A DNA stretch of 44,491 nt, taken from positions 1 through 44,491 of the forward strand of contig NZ_JAILXP010000007.1 of the NCBI RefSeq assembly GCF_020740895.1, in the 5' to 3' direction. Positions 33,099 through 40,027 of this stretch are shown here, piece after piece. Each line of letters begins with the position of its first letter. Position 1 is the stretch's first letter. The position numbers were made by a program, and so were the translations under genes. The notes beneath the pieces are model-generated. The model searched no databases. It was not told the DNA's origin and saw nothing but the letters and a program-made list of their open reading frames with translations. The stretch is from Streptomyces sp. UNOB3_S3 (GTDB lineage Bacteria; Actinomycetota; Actinomycetes; Streptomycetales; Streptomycetaceae).

Positions 33099-34550
33099 AT
33101 GGCTTACGACGATCTTCGCTCGTTCCTCCGGGCACTGGAGCGCGATGGCGATCTCAAGCGCATCAAGGCCGAAGTCGACCCGTACCTGGAGATCGGGGAG
33201 ATCGTCGACAGAGTGAACAAAGCGGGCGGGCCCGCGTTGCTCTTCGAGAACGTCAAGGGCGCGGCCATGCCGCTCGCCATGAACGTCTTCGGCACCGACC
33301 GCCGGCTCCTCAAGGCACTCGGTCTGACCTCCTACGAGGAGATCAGCGAGAAGATCGGCGGGCTGCTCAAGCCGGAGCTCCCGCAGGGCTTCATCGGCAT
33401 GCGCGAGGCCTTCGGCAAGCTCGGCGCGATGGCGCACGTGCCGCCGCGGAAGGTCAAGGACGCGCCCGTCCAGGAGGTCGTCCTCACCGGCGACGACGTG
33501 GACCTCGACCAGCTCCCGGCGCTCTTCACCTGGCCCGAGGACGGCGGCTCCTTCTTCAACCTGGGCCTCACCCACACCAAGCACCCCGAGACCGGCGTCC
33601 GCAACCTCGGCCTCTACCGCCTCCAGCGCCATGACAAGCGCACCATCGGCATGCACTGGCAGATCCACAAGGACAGCCGCAACCACTACCAGGTGGCCGC
33701 CAAGCGCGGTGAGCGGCTGCCGGTCGCCATCGCCTTCGGCTGCCCGCCGGCCGTGACGTACGCGTCCACCGCGCCGCTGCCCGGCGACATCGACGAGTAC
33801 CTCTTCGCGGGCTTCGTCCAGGGCAAGCGGATCGAGATGGTCGACTGCAAGACCGTCCCCCTCCAGGTCCCCGCGAACGCGGAAGTCGTCATCGAGGGCT
33901 GGCTGGAACCGGGCAAGATGCTGCCAGAAGGCCCGTTCGGCGACCACACGGGCTTCTACACGCCGCAGGAGGACTTCCCGGCGCTCACCATCGACTGCGT
34001 CACGATGCGGCGGCGCCCGCTGCTCCAGTCGATCGTCGTCGGCCGCCCGCCGACCGAGGACGGCCCGCTGGGGCGCGCCACGGAGCGGTTCTTCCTGCCG
34101 CTGCTGAAGGTGATCGTCCCGGACATCGTGGACTACCACCTGCCGGAGGCCGGCGGCTTCCACAACTGCGCGATCGTCTCGATCGACAAGAAGTACCCCA
34201 AGCACGCCCAGAAGGTCATGCACGCCATCTGGGGCGCGCACATGATGTCGCTGACCAAGCTGATCATCGTGGTGGACTCCGACTGCGACGTCCACGATCT
34301 CCACGAGGTGGCCTGGCGCGCGCTGGGCAACACGGACTACGCCCGTGACCTGACCGTCGTCGAGGGCCCCGTGGACCATCTCGACCACGCCTCCTACCAG
34401 CAGTTCTGGGGCGGCAAGGCGGGCATCGACGCGACCGCGAAGTGGCCCGAGGAGGGCTACACGCGCGACGGGGGCTGGCCGCACATGGTCGAGTCGGACC
34501 CGGAGACGGCGGCGAAGGTCGACCGCCGGTGGAAGGAGTACGGGCTGTGA
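33099..34550 (+). CDS. mqnL: Futalosine-pathway menaquinone decarboxylase (UbiD family)
   Basis: The product is 483 aa, a full-length UbiD-type prenylated-FMN decarboxylase. Typical segments are MAYDDLRSFLRALERDGDLK, PALLFENVKG, the NLGLYRLQRHDKRTIGMHWQ active-site region (about 168-190), and EGPFGDHTGFYTP with the catalytic Glu/Asp (about 277-290). In Streptomyces this gene and its two partners mqnP and mqnM convert 1,4-dihydroxy-6-naphthoate toward menaquinone. It overlaps mqnP by 4 nt. The partner flavin prenyltransferase (mqnM, UbiX-like) lies 2.3 kb downstream, which supports the assignment. Confidence 0.93.
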   Translation: MAYDDLRSFLRALERDGDLKRIKAEVDPYLEIGEIVDRVNKAGGPALLFENVKGAAMPLAMNVFGTDRRLLKALGLTSYEEISEKIGGLLKPELPQGFIGMREAFGKLGAMAHVPPRKVKDAPVQEVVLTGDDVDLDQLPALFTWPEDGGSFFNLGLTHTKHPETGVRNLGLYRLQRHDKRTIGMHWQIHKDSRNHYQVAAKRGERLPVAIAFGCPPAVTYASTAPLPGDIDEYLFAGFVQGKRIEMVDCKTVPLQVPANAEVVIEGWLEPGKMLPEGPFGDHTGFYTPQEDFPALTIDCVTMRRRPLLQSIVVGRPPTEDGPLGRATERFFLPLLKVIVPDIVDYHLPEAGGFHNCAIVSIDKKYPKHAQKVMHAIWGAHMMSLTKLIIVVDSDCDVHDLHEVAWRALGNTDYARDLTVVEGPVDHLDHASYQQFWGGKAGIDATAKWPEEGYTRDGGWPHMVESDPETAAKVDRRWKEYGL

Positions 34551-35443
34551 CCACGGCCGCCGTCGCCCAGCCGGGCCGGACGAAGGCGTTCCTGCGCCTC
34601 GTCATGATCGAGCACTCGGTCTTCGCGCTGCCCTTCGCCTATATCGCCGCCCTGACGGCGATGTTCCAGCTCGACAAGAACATCCACTGGGTGCGGCTGC
34701 TGCTGGTCACCGTCGCCATGGTGGGGCTGCGCACGTTCGCGATGGCCTGCAACCGCATCATCGACCGGGAGATCGACGCCCGTAACCCGCGCACGGCGAA
34801 CCGGGAGATCGTCACGGGCGCGGTGTCGGTGCGCTCGGCGTGGACCGGGGCGGGGGTGGCCGTGGTCTTCTTCCTCGGCGCCGCCGCGCTGCTCAATCCC
34901 CTGTGCCTGGCGCTCGCGCCGATCGCGGTGGTCCCGATGGTGGTCTACCCGTACGGCAAGCGCTTCACCGACTTCCCGCACGCGATCCTGGGGCTCGCCC
35001 AGGCCATGGGCCCGGTGGGCGCGTGGCTGGCGGTGACGGGGGAGTGGTCCTGGGACGCGGTGATCCTGGGGCTGGCGGTCGGCGTGTGGATCGGCGGCTT
35101 CGACCTGATCTTCGCCTGCCAGGATGTGGCCGCCGACCGTGCCCACGGGGTGAAGTCCACCCCGGCCCGTTTCGGCATCCCGGCCGCGCTGTACGGCGCC
35201 CGGGTCTGTCATGTCGTCACCACGGCGCTGCTGGTCTGGTACGCGCTGGCGACGCACGCGGGCGTGTTCTTCTGGGTGGGCCTGGTCGTGGTCGCGGCGG
35301 CGTTCCTGTACGAGCACACGATCGTCAAGCCGCACGACCTGTCCCGGCTGAACCGGGCGTTCTTCACCGTGAACGGCTTCATCGGCATCGCGCTCTTCGT
35401 GTGCGCCCTGCTGGACCTGCTGGTGCGCGGTCTGACGGTCTGA
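34547..35443 (+). CDS. mqnP: 1,4-dihydroxy-6-naphthoate polyprenyltransferase (UbiA family)
   Basis: The product is 298 aa from GTG 34547, overlapping the mqnL stop. It has eight or nine membrane helices. The first Asp-rich motif is NRIIDREIDARNPRTANR (about 66-83), binding prenyl diphosphate through Mg2+. The second is DLIFACQDVAADRAHGVKS (about 187-205). It attaches the polyprenyl chain to the naphthoate ring at the membrane in the futalosine menaquinone route. It forms an operon with mqnL and is followed by a perfect terminator. Confidence 0.94.
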   Translation: MTTAAVAQPGRTKAFLRLVMIEHSVFALPFAYIAALTAMFQLDKNIHWVRLLLVTVAMVGLRTFAMACNRIIDREIDARNPRTANREIVTGAVSVRSAWTGAGVAVVFFLGAAALLNPLCLALAPIAVVPMVVYPYGKRFTDFPHAILGLAQAMGPVGAWLAVTGEWSWDAVILGLAVGVWIGGFDLIFACQDVAADRAHGVKSTPARFGIPAALYGARVCHVVTTALLVWYALATHAGVFFWVGLVVVAAAFLYEHTIVKPHDLSRLNRAFFTVNGFIGIALFVCALLDLLVRGLTV

Positions 35444-35455
35444 ACACCCACGCGG

Positions 35456-35491
35456 AAAGGGCGGCCCACCGAACACGGTGGGCCGCCCTTT
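35456..35491. terminator. Perfect 15-bp terminator after mqnP
   Basis: AAAGGGCGGCCCACC (35456-35470) is inverted at 35477-35491 around GAACAC. It lies between the convergent mqnP and lipoprotein genes and can serve both. Confidence 0.88.
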
Positions 35492-35509
35492 CGTCGCGTG
35501 CGCGAGGCG

Positions 35510-36685
35510 TCAGACGGACTTGCTGAACGGGTCCTGCGCGCCCCCGGCGAAGGGGCTGTTCGCGTCGGAGCCGAACGGGCTCTTCGCGCCGCCGTTCTTG
35601 GCGTCGCCCATGAAGACGAACATGGCCGCGCCCATCAGGTCCTGCGGCTTGAGCTCCTTGGCGCCGGCGGGGGCCTCGATCTTCTCCGAGCCGCCCTTGA
35701 AGCCGATGGTCACCGGCAGCTCGCCCTTGGCCTCCTTGTCGAGCTTGCCGGCGTCGAAGGACAGGGCGGAGAGCATGCCGTCCTTGACGGCCACGTCGAC
35801 GTCGACGTCCTTGTCCGGGGCGTCCTCCCACTTGGAGAACTTGTCGAAGCGCTTGTCGCCGAGCTTGTCCTTCAGCGGCTTGAGGCCCTCGACGACCTTC
35901 TTGCCGACCGTCCTCGCGTTGACGGTGACCTTGATGTGGTCGGCGCCGCCCTTGGAGCCCGCGTCGGCGAACTTGGCGTTGTCGGTCAGGGCCTTGCGCA
36001 TGGCCTCCAGGGCCTGCTTCTGGGTCTTGGAGTCGAGCGAGTCGCTCAGCGAGCCGCTGTTCGAGCCGCCCTTGTCCTTGCCGAAGGACTTGCCGAACTC
36101 CTCGAAGGACTTGGTGTCCAGGGATATCCAGTCGCCCTTCACGGCGCCCTTGACGGCGTCCAGGGACGGCGGGAGCTGGTCGGCCTTCTTCAGCAGCTCG
36201 TCGAGGGCCTGCTTGCCCTTGGCACCCTTGGCGCTCTTGCGCTTCTCGCTCTTCTCGCCGAACTCGGCGAGGGCCTTGATGTCGCCACGCACATAGAGCT
36301 TCTGCGACACACCGCGGAACTCGACCAGCGGCTTGTCGGCGTCCTTCTTGGCGAGCTTGAAGCTCACGGCGCCGTTCTTGTCGCCGTCCTTGACGTCCTT
36401 GAGCGGCTTGTCGTTGCTGATCGCGAAGGAGAGCCGCAGGCCCGCCAGCGTCTCGGCGTCGGAGCGCTGGAAGTCGTCCTCGCCCTTCAGCGCCTCGTAG
36501 AGCTTGTCGGCGCCGGCGTCGAAGCCGAAGTCCGCGGTGACGGCCTTCTGGCCGCCCAGCTTGTCGAAGGCCCGCTCGACCTTCGCCTCGGGGCTCAGCT
36601 TCTCGGTGGGGTCGCAGGCGACGGACGCGGCGGCGACGAGAGCGACGCAGCCGGCGGCGGCCAGACCCTTGCGCGTGGTGTGAAT
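35510..36685 (-). CDS. Streptomyces lipoprotein of unknown function, apparent ATT start
   Basis: The product is 391 aa. The signal peptide begins (M)HTTRKGLAAAGCVALVAAA and ends in the lipobox SVAC (Cys about 24). A Lys/Asp-rich globular region follows, with repeated 'F(D/N)..KLxxL' patterns and a C-terminal GSDANSPFAGGAQDPF segment. I do not recognise a family with known function. In frame there is no ATG, GTG or TTG between the upstream stop (TAA near 36708) and the signal peptide. AGGGGG lies 6 nt before an ATT at 36685, so ATT is the likely start. An internal GTG at 36367 would delete the signal peptide. The gene interrupts the mqn cluster on the opposite strand. Confidence 0.8.
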   Translation of the reverse strand: MHTTRKGLAAAGCVALVAAASVACDPTEKLSPEAKVERAFDKLGGQKAVTADFGFDAGADKLYEALKGEDDFQRSDAETLAGLRLSFAISNDKPLKDVKDGDKNGAVSFKLAKKDADKPLVEFRGVSQKLYVRGDIKALAEFGEKSEKRKSAKGAKGKQALDELLKKADQLPPSLDAVKGAVKGDWISLDTKSFEEFGKSFGKDKGGSNSGSLSDSLDSKTQKQALEAMRKALTDNAKFADAGSKGGADHIKVTVNARTVGKKVVEGLKPLKDKLGDKRFDKFSKWEDAPDKDVDVDVAVKDGMLSALSFDAGKLDKEAKGELPVTIGFKGGSEKIEAPAGAKELKPQDLMGAAMFVFMGDAKNGGAKSPFGSDANSPFAGGAQDPFSKSV

Positions 36686-36722
36686 GACGTTCCCCCTGGA
36701 CCGTTCCGTTTATACGAAGGTC

Positions 36723-36752
36723 ACTTAAGTCCAGGACGAATAGGCATGTCAA
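36723..36752 (-). promoter_or_regulatory. Possible promoter of the ATT-start lipoprotein gene
   Basis: The minus strand carries a perfect TTGACA (36752-36747), then after 18 nt TTAAGT (36728-36723), which is part of the palindrome ACTTAAGT. An alternative -10, TATAAA, lies nearer the gene at about 36713. Confidence 0.4.
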
Positions 36753-36837
36753 AGGACTATTCCGCCAAGACGCCGTCAAGACGCGCGCCCGGCCACCCCC
36801 GTCCGGGACACCGGCCGGACCGCCCGCGGTGTCCGGA

Positions 36838-36843
36838 TAGGCT
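36838..36843 (+). promoter_or_regulatory. Possible -10 element giving a leaderless mqnM mRNA
   Basis: TAGGCT ends exactly 7 nt before the GTG start of mqnM, where no ribosome-binding site is seen. The nine bases TAGGCTCGA recur at 38282-38290 upstream of mqnE. Confidence 0.45.
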
Positions 36844-36850
36844 CGATCCC

Positions 36851-37543
36851 GTGGAGCCGTACGAACACACGAAGCGACGCCGGCCTTGGGTGGTCGGGGT
36901 CTCCGGCGCGTCCGGGACACCCTACGCGGCCGCCGTGGTGCGCGGTCTGCTGGCGGCCGGGGAGGCGGTGGACCTGGTGGTCAGCCGGGCCGCCCGGCTG
37001 ACGCTGCTGGACGAGACCGGGATCCGCTTCCGGGACGGGCACTGGGAGCGGGACCTCGCGAGCTGGCTCGCGCTGGGCGCGGACGGCAAGGAGCACTTCG
37101 CCGTCGACGAGGCGGCCCTGGCGGACGTCCGCCACTGGGCGGCCGGGGATCTCGCCGCCGGGCCGTCCTCCGGCTCGTACCCCGCCAAGGGGATGCTGAT
37201 CGTCCCGGCGAGCACCGCCTGTGTGGCGGGAGTGGCGCTCGGGCTCTCGAAGGATCTGCTCCAGCGCGTGGCGAGCGTGACGCTGAAGGAGCGCCGGCCG
37301 TTGATCGTCGCGGTGCGGGAAACACCGCTCAGCGGGCAGACGCTCCGGCAGCTCGTGGCGCTCGACGACGCGGGAGCCGTGGTGCTGCCCGCCTCGCCGG
37401 CGTTCTACGCGGGGGCGACGCACATCCAGGATCTGGTGGACTTCGTCGCCGGGCGGGTGCTGGACGCGGCGGGAGTGCCGCACCGGCTGTACCGCCGCTG
37501 GGAAGGAGAGCTCGGTGGAGCGAGCGCTCGTGCGGAGGGCTAG
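36851..37543 (+). CDS. mqnM: UbiX-like flavin prenyltransferase of the menaquinone pathway
   Basis: The product is 230 aa, a flavoprotein of the UbiX/Pad1 fold. It opens with WVVGVSGASGTPYAAAVVRG, the FMN-binding start of UbiX proteins. SSGSYPAKGMLIVPASTACVAGVALG (about 113-138) and KERRPLIVAVRETPLSGQTL (about 147-166) are the other two signature blocks. It makes prenylated FMN for the UbiD-type MqnL. The GTG at 36851 is preferred to in-frame upstream ATGs because the earlier sequence is Pro/Arg-rich and unlike the family. Its stop codon overlaps that of the small convergent gene within CTAG. Confidence 0.92.
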   Translation: MEPYEHTKRRRPWVVGVSGASGTPYAAAVVRGLLAAGEAVDLVVSRAARLTLLDETGIRFRDGHWERDLASWLALGADGKEHFAVDEAALADVRHWAAGDLAAGPSSGSYPAKGMLIVPASTACVAGVALGLSKDLLQRVASVTLKERRPLIVAVRETPLSGQTLRQLVALDDAGAVVLPASPAFYAGATHIQDLVDFVAGRVLDAAGVPHRLYRRWEGELGGASARAEG

Positions 37544-37674
37544 CTCTTCTTCGCGCGCGGGAGGCGGAGCTTCGCCACGGCGCGCGGGGCCGGGGTGGGC
37601 TGGTGGGCACGCGAGCGGTTGGCCAGGTCCTGGAGCTCGCGCATGCGGGCGTAGGCCATCTCGATCGAGTACAC
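37540..37674 (-). CDS. Small basic protein of 44 residues, function unknown
   Basis: The predicted product is MYSIEMAYARMRELQDLANR followed by a Pro/Ala/Arg-rich, strongly basic tail ending PRAKKS. GTG 37674 is preceded by AGGAG 10 nt upstream; an internal ATG at 37659 is an alternative. The helix YARMRELQDLANRSRA is amphipathic, and the composition is that of a real small protein rather than a random frame. It diverges from the Lrp/AsnC gene and ends inside the mqnM stop codon. No function can be assigned. Confidence 0.6.
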   Translation of the reverse strand: MYSIEMAYARMRELQDLANRSRAHQPTPAPRAVAKLRLPRAKKS

Positions 37675-37713
37675 GGGTTCTTCACTCCTGAGAGATCGAA
37701 GGATCGTCGTTGA

Positions 37714-37795
37714 TTCGCTGATCTGGTGAAAGATTTTCGGGGTCTAGAGCCCCGTACGCCTTAGATTCTACACTGAAACCGGCGAGTTCGCTGAT
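37714..37795. promoter_or_regulatory. Divergent control region with direct repeats before the Lrp/AsnC gene
   Basis: The AT-richer 140-base region between the 44-aa gene and the Lrp gene has TTCGCTGAT twice (37714-37722 and 37787-37795, 73 bases apart, about seven helical turns). It also holds a palindrome CGGGGTCTAGAGCCCCG at 37738-37754. The layout suits cooperative binding by an Lrp-type octamer and autoregulation. Confidence 0.4.
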
Positions 37796-37814
37796 TATTG
37801 AAAGGTGCCAGGCT

Positions 37815-38270
37815 ATGGACGCGGTGGACAGGCAGCTCATCCAGGCGCTGCGGGAGAACGGCCGGGCCTCGTACGCGGAGCTGGGCAGGCTGGTCGGCCT
37901 GTCCGGGCCGAGCGTGACGGACCGGATCAACCGTCTGGAGGCGGCGGGCGTCATCACGGGCTACCGCGCGACCGTGAACGCGGCCTCGCTGGGCCTGGGC
38001 GTCACCGCCCTGATCGGCATCCAGCTCTCGGACGCCGCCGATCACGAGGACGTGGCGCGCCGGCTGCGGGACCTGGAGGAGATCGAGGACTGCTGGTTCA
38101 TCGCCGGCGACGACTCCTACATGCTCAAGGTCCGGGTCGGCGACGTGGACGGGCTGGAGCGCACCATCCGCCGGCTCTCCGGCACCAAGGGCGTCAGCCG
38201 CACCCGCACCACGATCGTGCTCTCCACCAAGTGGGAGAACCGCGTGGGTGAGCTGCCCGAGGACGTGTGA
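37815..38270 (+). CDS. Lrp/AsnC family transcriptional regulator
   Basis: The product is 151 aa. The N-terminal HTH spans about 1-48 (VDRQLIQALRENGRASYAEL, then LSGPSVTDRINRLEAAGVI). A RAM effector domain follows (GVTALIGIQLSDAADHEDVA, the Gly-rich GDDSYMLKVRVGDVDGLE, and a final strand RTTIVLSTKWENR). Proteins of this kind sense amino acids and assemble into octamers. It lies immediately upstream of mqnE (59-base gap, same strand), so it may influence menaquinone genes, but this is inference from position. Confidence 0.93.
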   Translation: MDAVDRQLIQALRENGRASYAELGRLVGLSGPSVTDRINRLEAAGVITGYRATVNAASLGLGVTALIGIQLSDAADHEDVARRLRDLEEIEDCWFIAGDDSYMLKVRVGDVDGLERTIRRLSGTKGVSRTRTTIVLSTKWENRVGELPEDV

Positions 38271-38281
38271 GCGCGGGGGAG

Positions 38282-38287
38282 TAGGCT
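38282..38287 (+). promoter_or_regulatory. Possible -10 element of mqnE
   Basis: TAGGCT at 38282-38287 is identical over nine bases (TAGGCTCGA) to the mqnM -10 region. It would give a leader of about 36 nt containing the GGAGAGGG ribosome-binding site. Confidence 0.4.
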
Positions 38288-38329
38288 CGACGAAGTCGCG
38301 AAATCGGAAGTATCGGAGAGGGCGGACGC

Positions 38330-39493
38330 ATGGACGCTGGACTCAAGCGTGAGCTCGAGGAGAAGGTCTACGCGGGCGAGCGGCTCACCCGCGAGGACGG
38401 CATCGCCCTCTACGAGTCCGACGACCTGGCCTGGCTGGGCGGGCTCGCCCACCACGTCCGGACGCAGAAGAACGGTGACGTCGTCCACTTCAACGTCAAC
38501 CGTCACCTCAACATGACCAATGTGTGCACGGCGTCGTGCGCGTACTGCTCGTTCCAGCGCAAGCCGGGCGAGAAGGACGCGTACACGATGCGCATCGAGG
38601 AGGCCGTGCGCCTGGCCAAGGCCATGGAGAGCGAGAACCTCACCGAGCTCCACATCGTCAACGGCCTCCACCCCACGCTGCCCTGGCGCTACTACCCGCG
38701 CTCCCTGCGCGCGCTCAAGGAAGCGCTGCCGAACGTCTCCCTGAAGGCCTTCACTGCCACCGAGATCCAGCACTTCGAGAAGATCTCCGGGATGCCCGCC
38801 GACGAGATCCTCGACGAGCTGATCGACGCCGGTCTGGAGTCGCTGACCGGCGGTGGCGCGGAGATCTTCGACTGGGAGGTGCGGCAGCACATCGTCGACC
38901 ACGACACCCACTGGGAGGACTGGTCGCGCATCCACCGCCTCGCCCACTCCAAGGGCCTCAAGGGCCCCTGCACCATGCTCTACGGGCACATCGAGGAGCC
39001 GCGCCACCGCGTGGACCACGTGCTGCGCCTGCGTGAGCTGCAGGACGAGACCGGTGGCTTCCACGTCTTCATCCCGCTGCGCTACCAGCACGACTTCGTG
39101 GACATGAAGGACGGCAAGATCCGCAACCGGCTCCAGGCGCGGACCTCGATGGCGACGGGCGCCGAGGCGCTCAAGACCTTCGCCGTCTCCCGGCTGCTGT
39201 TCGACAACGTCCCGCACGTCAAGGTGTTCTGGGTGATGCACGGTGTGCAGACCGCCCAGCTCGCGCTGCAGCACGGCGCGGACGACATGGACGGCTCGGT
39301 CGTCGAGTACAAGATCACTCACGACGCCGACAACTACGGCACGCCGAACAAGCTCACCCGTGACGACCTGCTGGACCTCATCCGCGAGGCCGGCTTCCGC
39401 CCGGTGGAGCGCAACACCCGTTACGAGACCATCCGCGAGTACCCGGGCCCGGACGCCTCGCTGCGGGAGTCGCCGCAGCCGATGCGGGTCTGA
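38330..39493 (+). CDS. mqnE: Aminofutalosine synthase MqnE (radical SAM)
   Basis: The product is 387 aa. The radical SAM cluster motif is CTASCAYCSF (Cys66, Cys70, Cys73; CX3CX2C), followed by IVNGLHPTLPWRYYPRSLRA, typical of MqnE rather than the related MqnC. It adds the adenosyl radical to 3-[(1-carboxyvinyl)oxy]benzoate (the MqnA product) to make 6-amino-6-deoxyfutalosine. ATG 38330 has GGAGAGGG 8 nt upstream. With mqnL, mqnP and mqnM it shows that this organism makes menaquinone by the futalosine route; mqnA, B, C and D are not in this window. Confidence 0.96.
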   Translation: MDAGLKRELEEKVYAGERLTREDGIALYESDDLAWLGGLAHHVRTQKNGDVVHFNVNRHLNMTNVCTASCAYCSFQRKPGEKDAYTMRIEEAVRLAKAMESENLTELHIVNGLHPTLPWRYYPRSLRALKEALPNVSLKAFTATEIQHFEKISGMPADEILDELIDAGLESLTGGGAEIFDWEVRQHIVDHDTHWEDWSRIHRLAHSKGLKGPCTMLYGHIEEPRHRVDHVLRLRELQDETGGFHVFIPLRYQHDFVDMKDGKIRNRLQARTSMATGAEALKTFAVSRLLFDNVPHVKVFWVMHGVQTAQLALQHGADDMDGSVVEYKITHDADNYGTPNKLTRDDLLDLIREAGFRPVERNTRYETIREYPGPDASLRESPQPMRV

Positions 39494-39564
39494 GATCCAC
39501 TTCTGGGCGTGCTGTACTACTGGAATTGCACGTTTCGGTTGTCGTCGAGAAGAAGGTCCCGTCC

Positions 39565-39855
39565 GTGAGTAGCCAGAAGTTCGCGTCGCTCCGCTACACC
39601 GCCCTGCGGCTCGGCCTGCTGGTCGCCTGCTTCGCCGTGGTCTGGGGGCTGTGCTACGCGCACGTCATCCCGCTCGGGGTCGGCGACTCCAACCTGGTCT
39701 GGATGATCCTGCTGGCCCTGATCCTCTCCGCGCCGCTGAGCTGGGTCCTGCTGCGCAAGCAGCGGGACGCCATGTCCGAGCAGATCGTGGACCGGGTGGA
39801 CCGCGCGAAGGCCAAGATGGCCGCGAACGCGGGCCAGGAGGACGCGGCCCAGTAA
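39565..39855 (+). CDS. DUF4229 small membrane protein
   Basis: The product is 96 aa. Two membrane helices lie at about 11-32 (ALRLGLLVACFAVVWGLCYA) and 42-60 (LVWMILLALILSAPLSWVLL), followed by a charged helix (RDAMSEQIVDRVDRAKAKMA). This is the actinobacterial DUF4229 arrangement; function is unknown. The GTG at 39565 is chosen for the AAGAAGG 8 nt upstream; a TTG at 39526 in frame would add 13 residues not typical of the family. It follows mqnE by 71 bases, with a TACTACT -10-like stretch between. Confidence 0.85.
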   Translation: MSSQKFASLRYTALRLGLLVACFAVVWGLCYAHVIPLGVGDSNLVWMILLALILSAPLSWVLLRKQRDAMSEQIVDRVDRAKAKMAANAGQEDAAQ

Positions 39856-39907
39856 CGGCCGCTCAGCAACAGCGGCTCAGTAACACTCCTCACATATACG
39901 ACATACG

Positions 39908-39959
39908 CGCGCCTGCGCCCTGCCCTGGAACTCCCGCTCCAGCGCAGGGCGCAGGCGCG
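39908..39959 (+). terminator. Strong hairpin terminator after the DUF4229 gene
   Basis: CGCGCCTGCGCCCTG (39908-39922) is perfectly inverted at 39945-39959; an inner CTGG/CCAG helix shortens the loop. A short T-run (39960-39962) follows. Confidence 0.85.
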
Positions 39960-39990
39960 TTTCGGCGACCGTGCGCCTCAAAGAAGTTCT

Positions 39991-40020
39991 TTGGGTTGCT
40001 CAAAGCATGAGTGTTACGGT
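39991..40020 (+). promoter_or_regulatory. Possible promoter giving a leaderless symporter mRNA
   Basis: TTGGGT (39991-39996), an 18-nt spacer and TACGGT (40015-40020) end 7 nt before the ATG at 40028. No ribosome-binding site precedes either the ATG at 40007 or the one at 40028. Confidence 0.4.
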
Positions 40021-40027
40021 AATCGGC

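Noticed and set aside
36365-36367. GTG at 36367 as start of the lipoprotein gene
   Set aside because: The same frame continues 106 codons upstream into a clear lipoprotein signal peptide, so this start would remove the export signal.
37329-37685. 118-aa minus-strand frame overlapping mqnM and the 44-aa gene
   Set aside because: It is mostly antisense to mqnM, with an Arg/Ala/Pro-rich composition; the shorter frame 37540-37674 has better composition and a Shine-Dalgarno.
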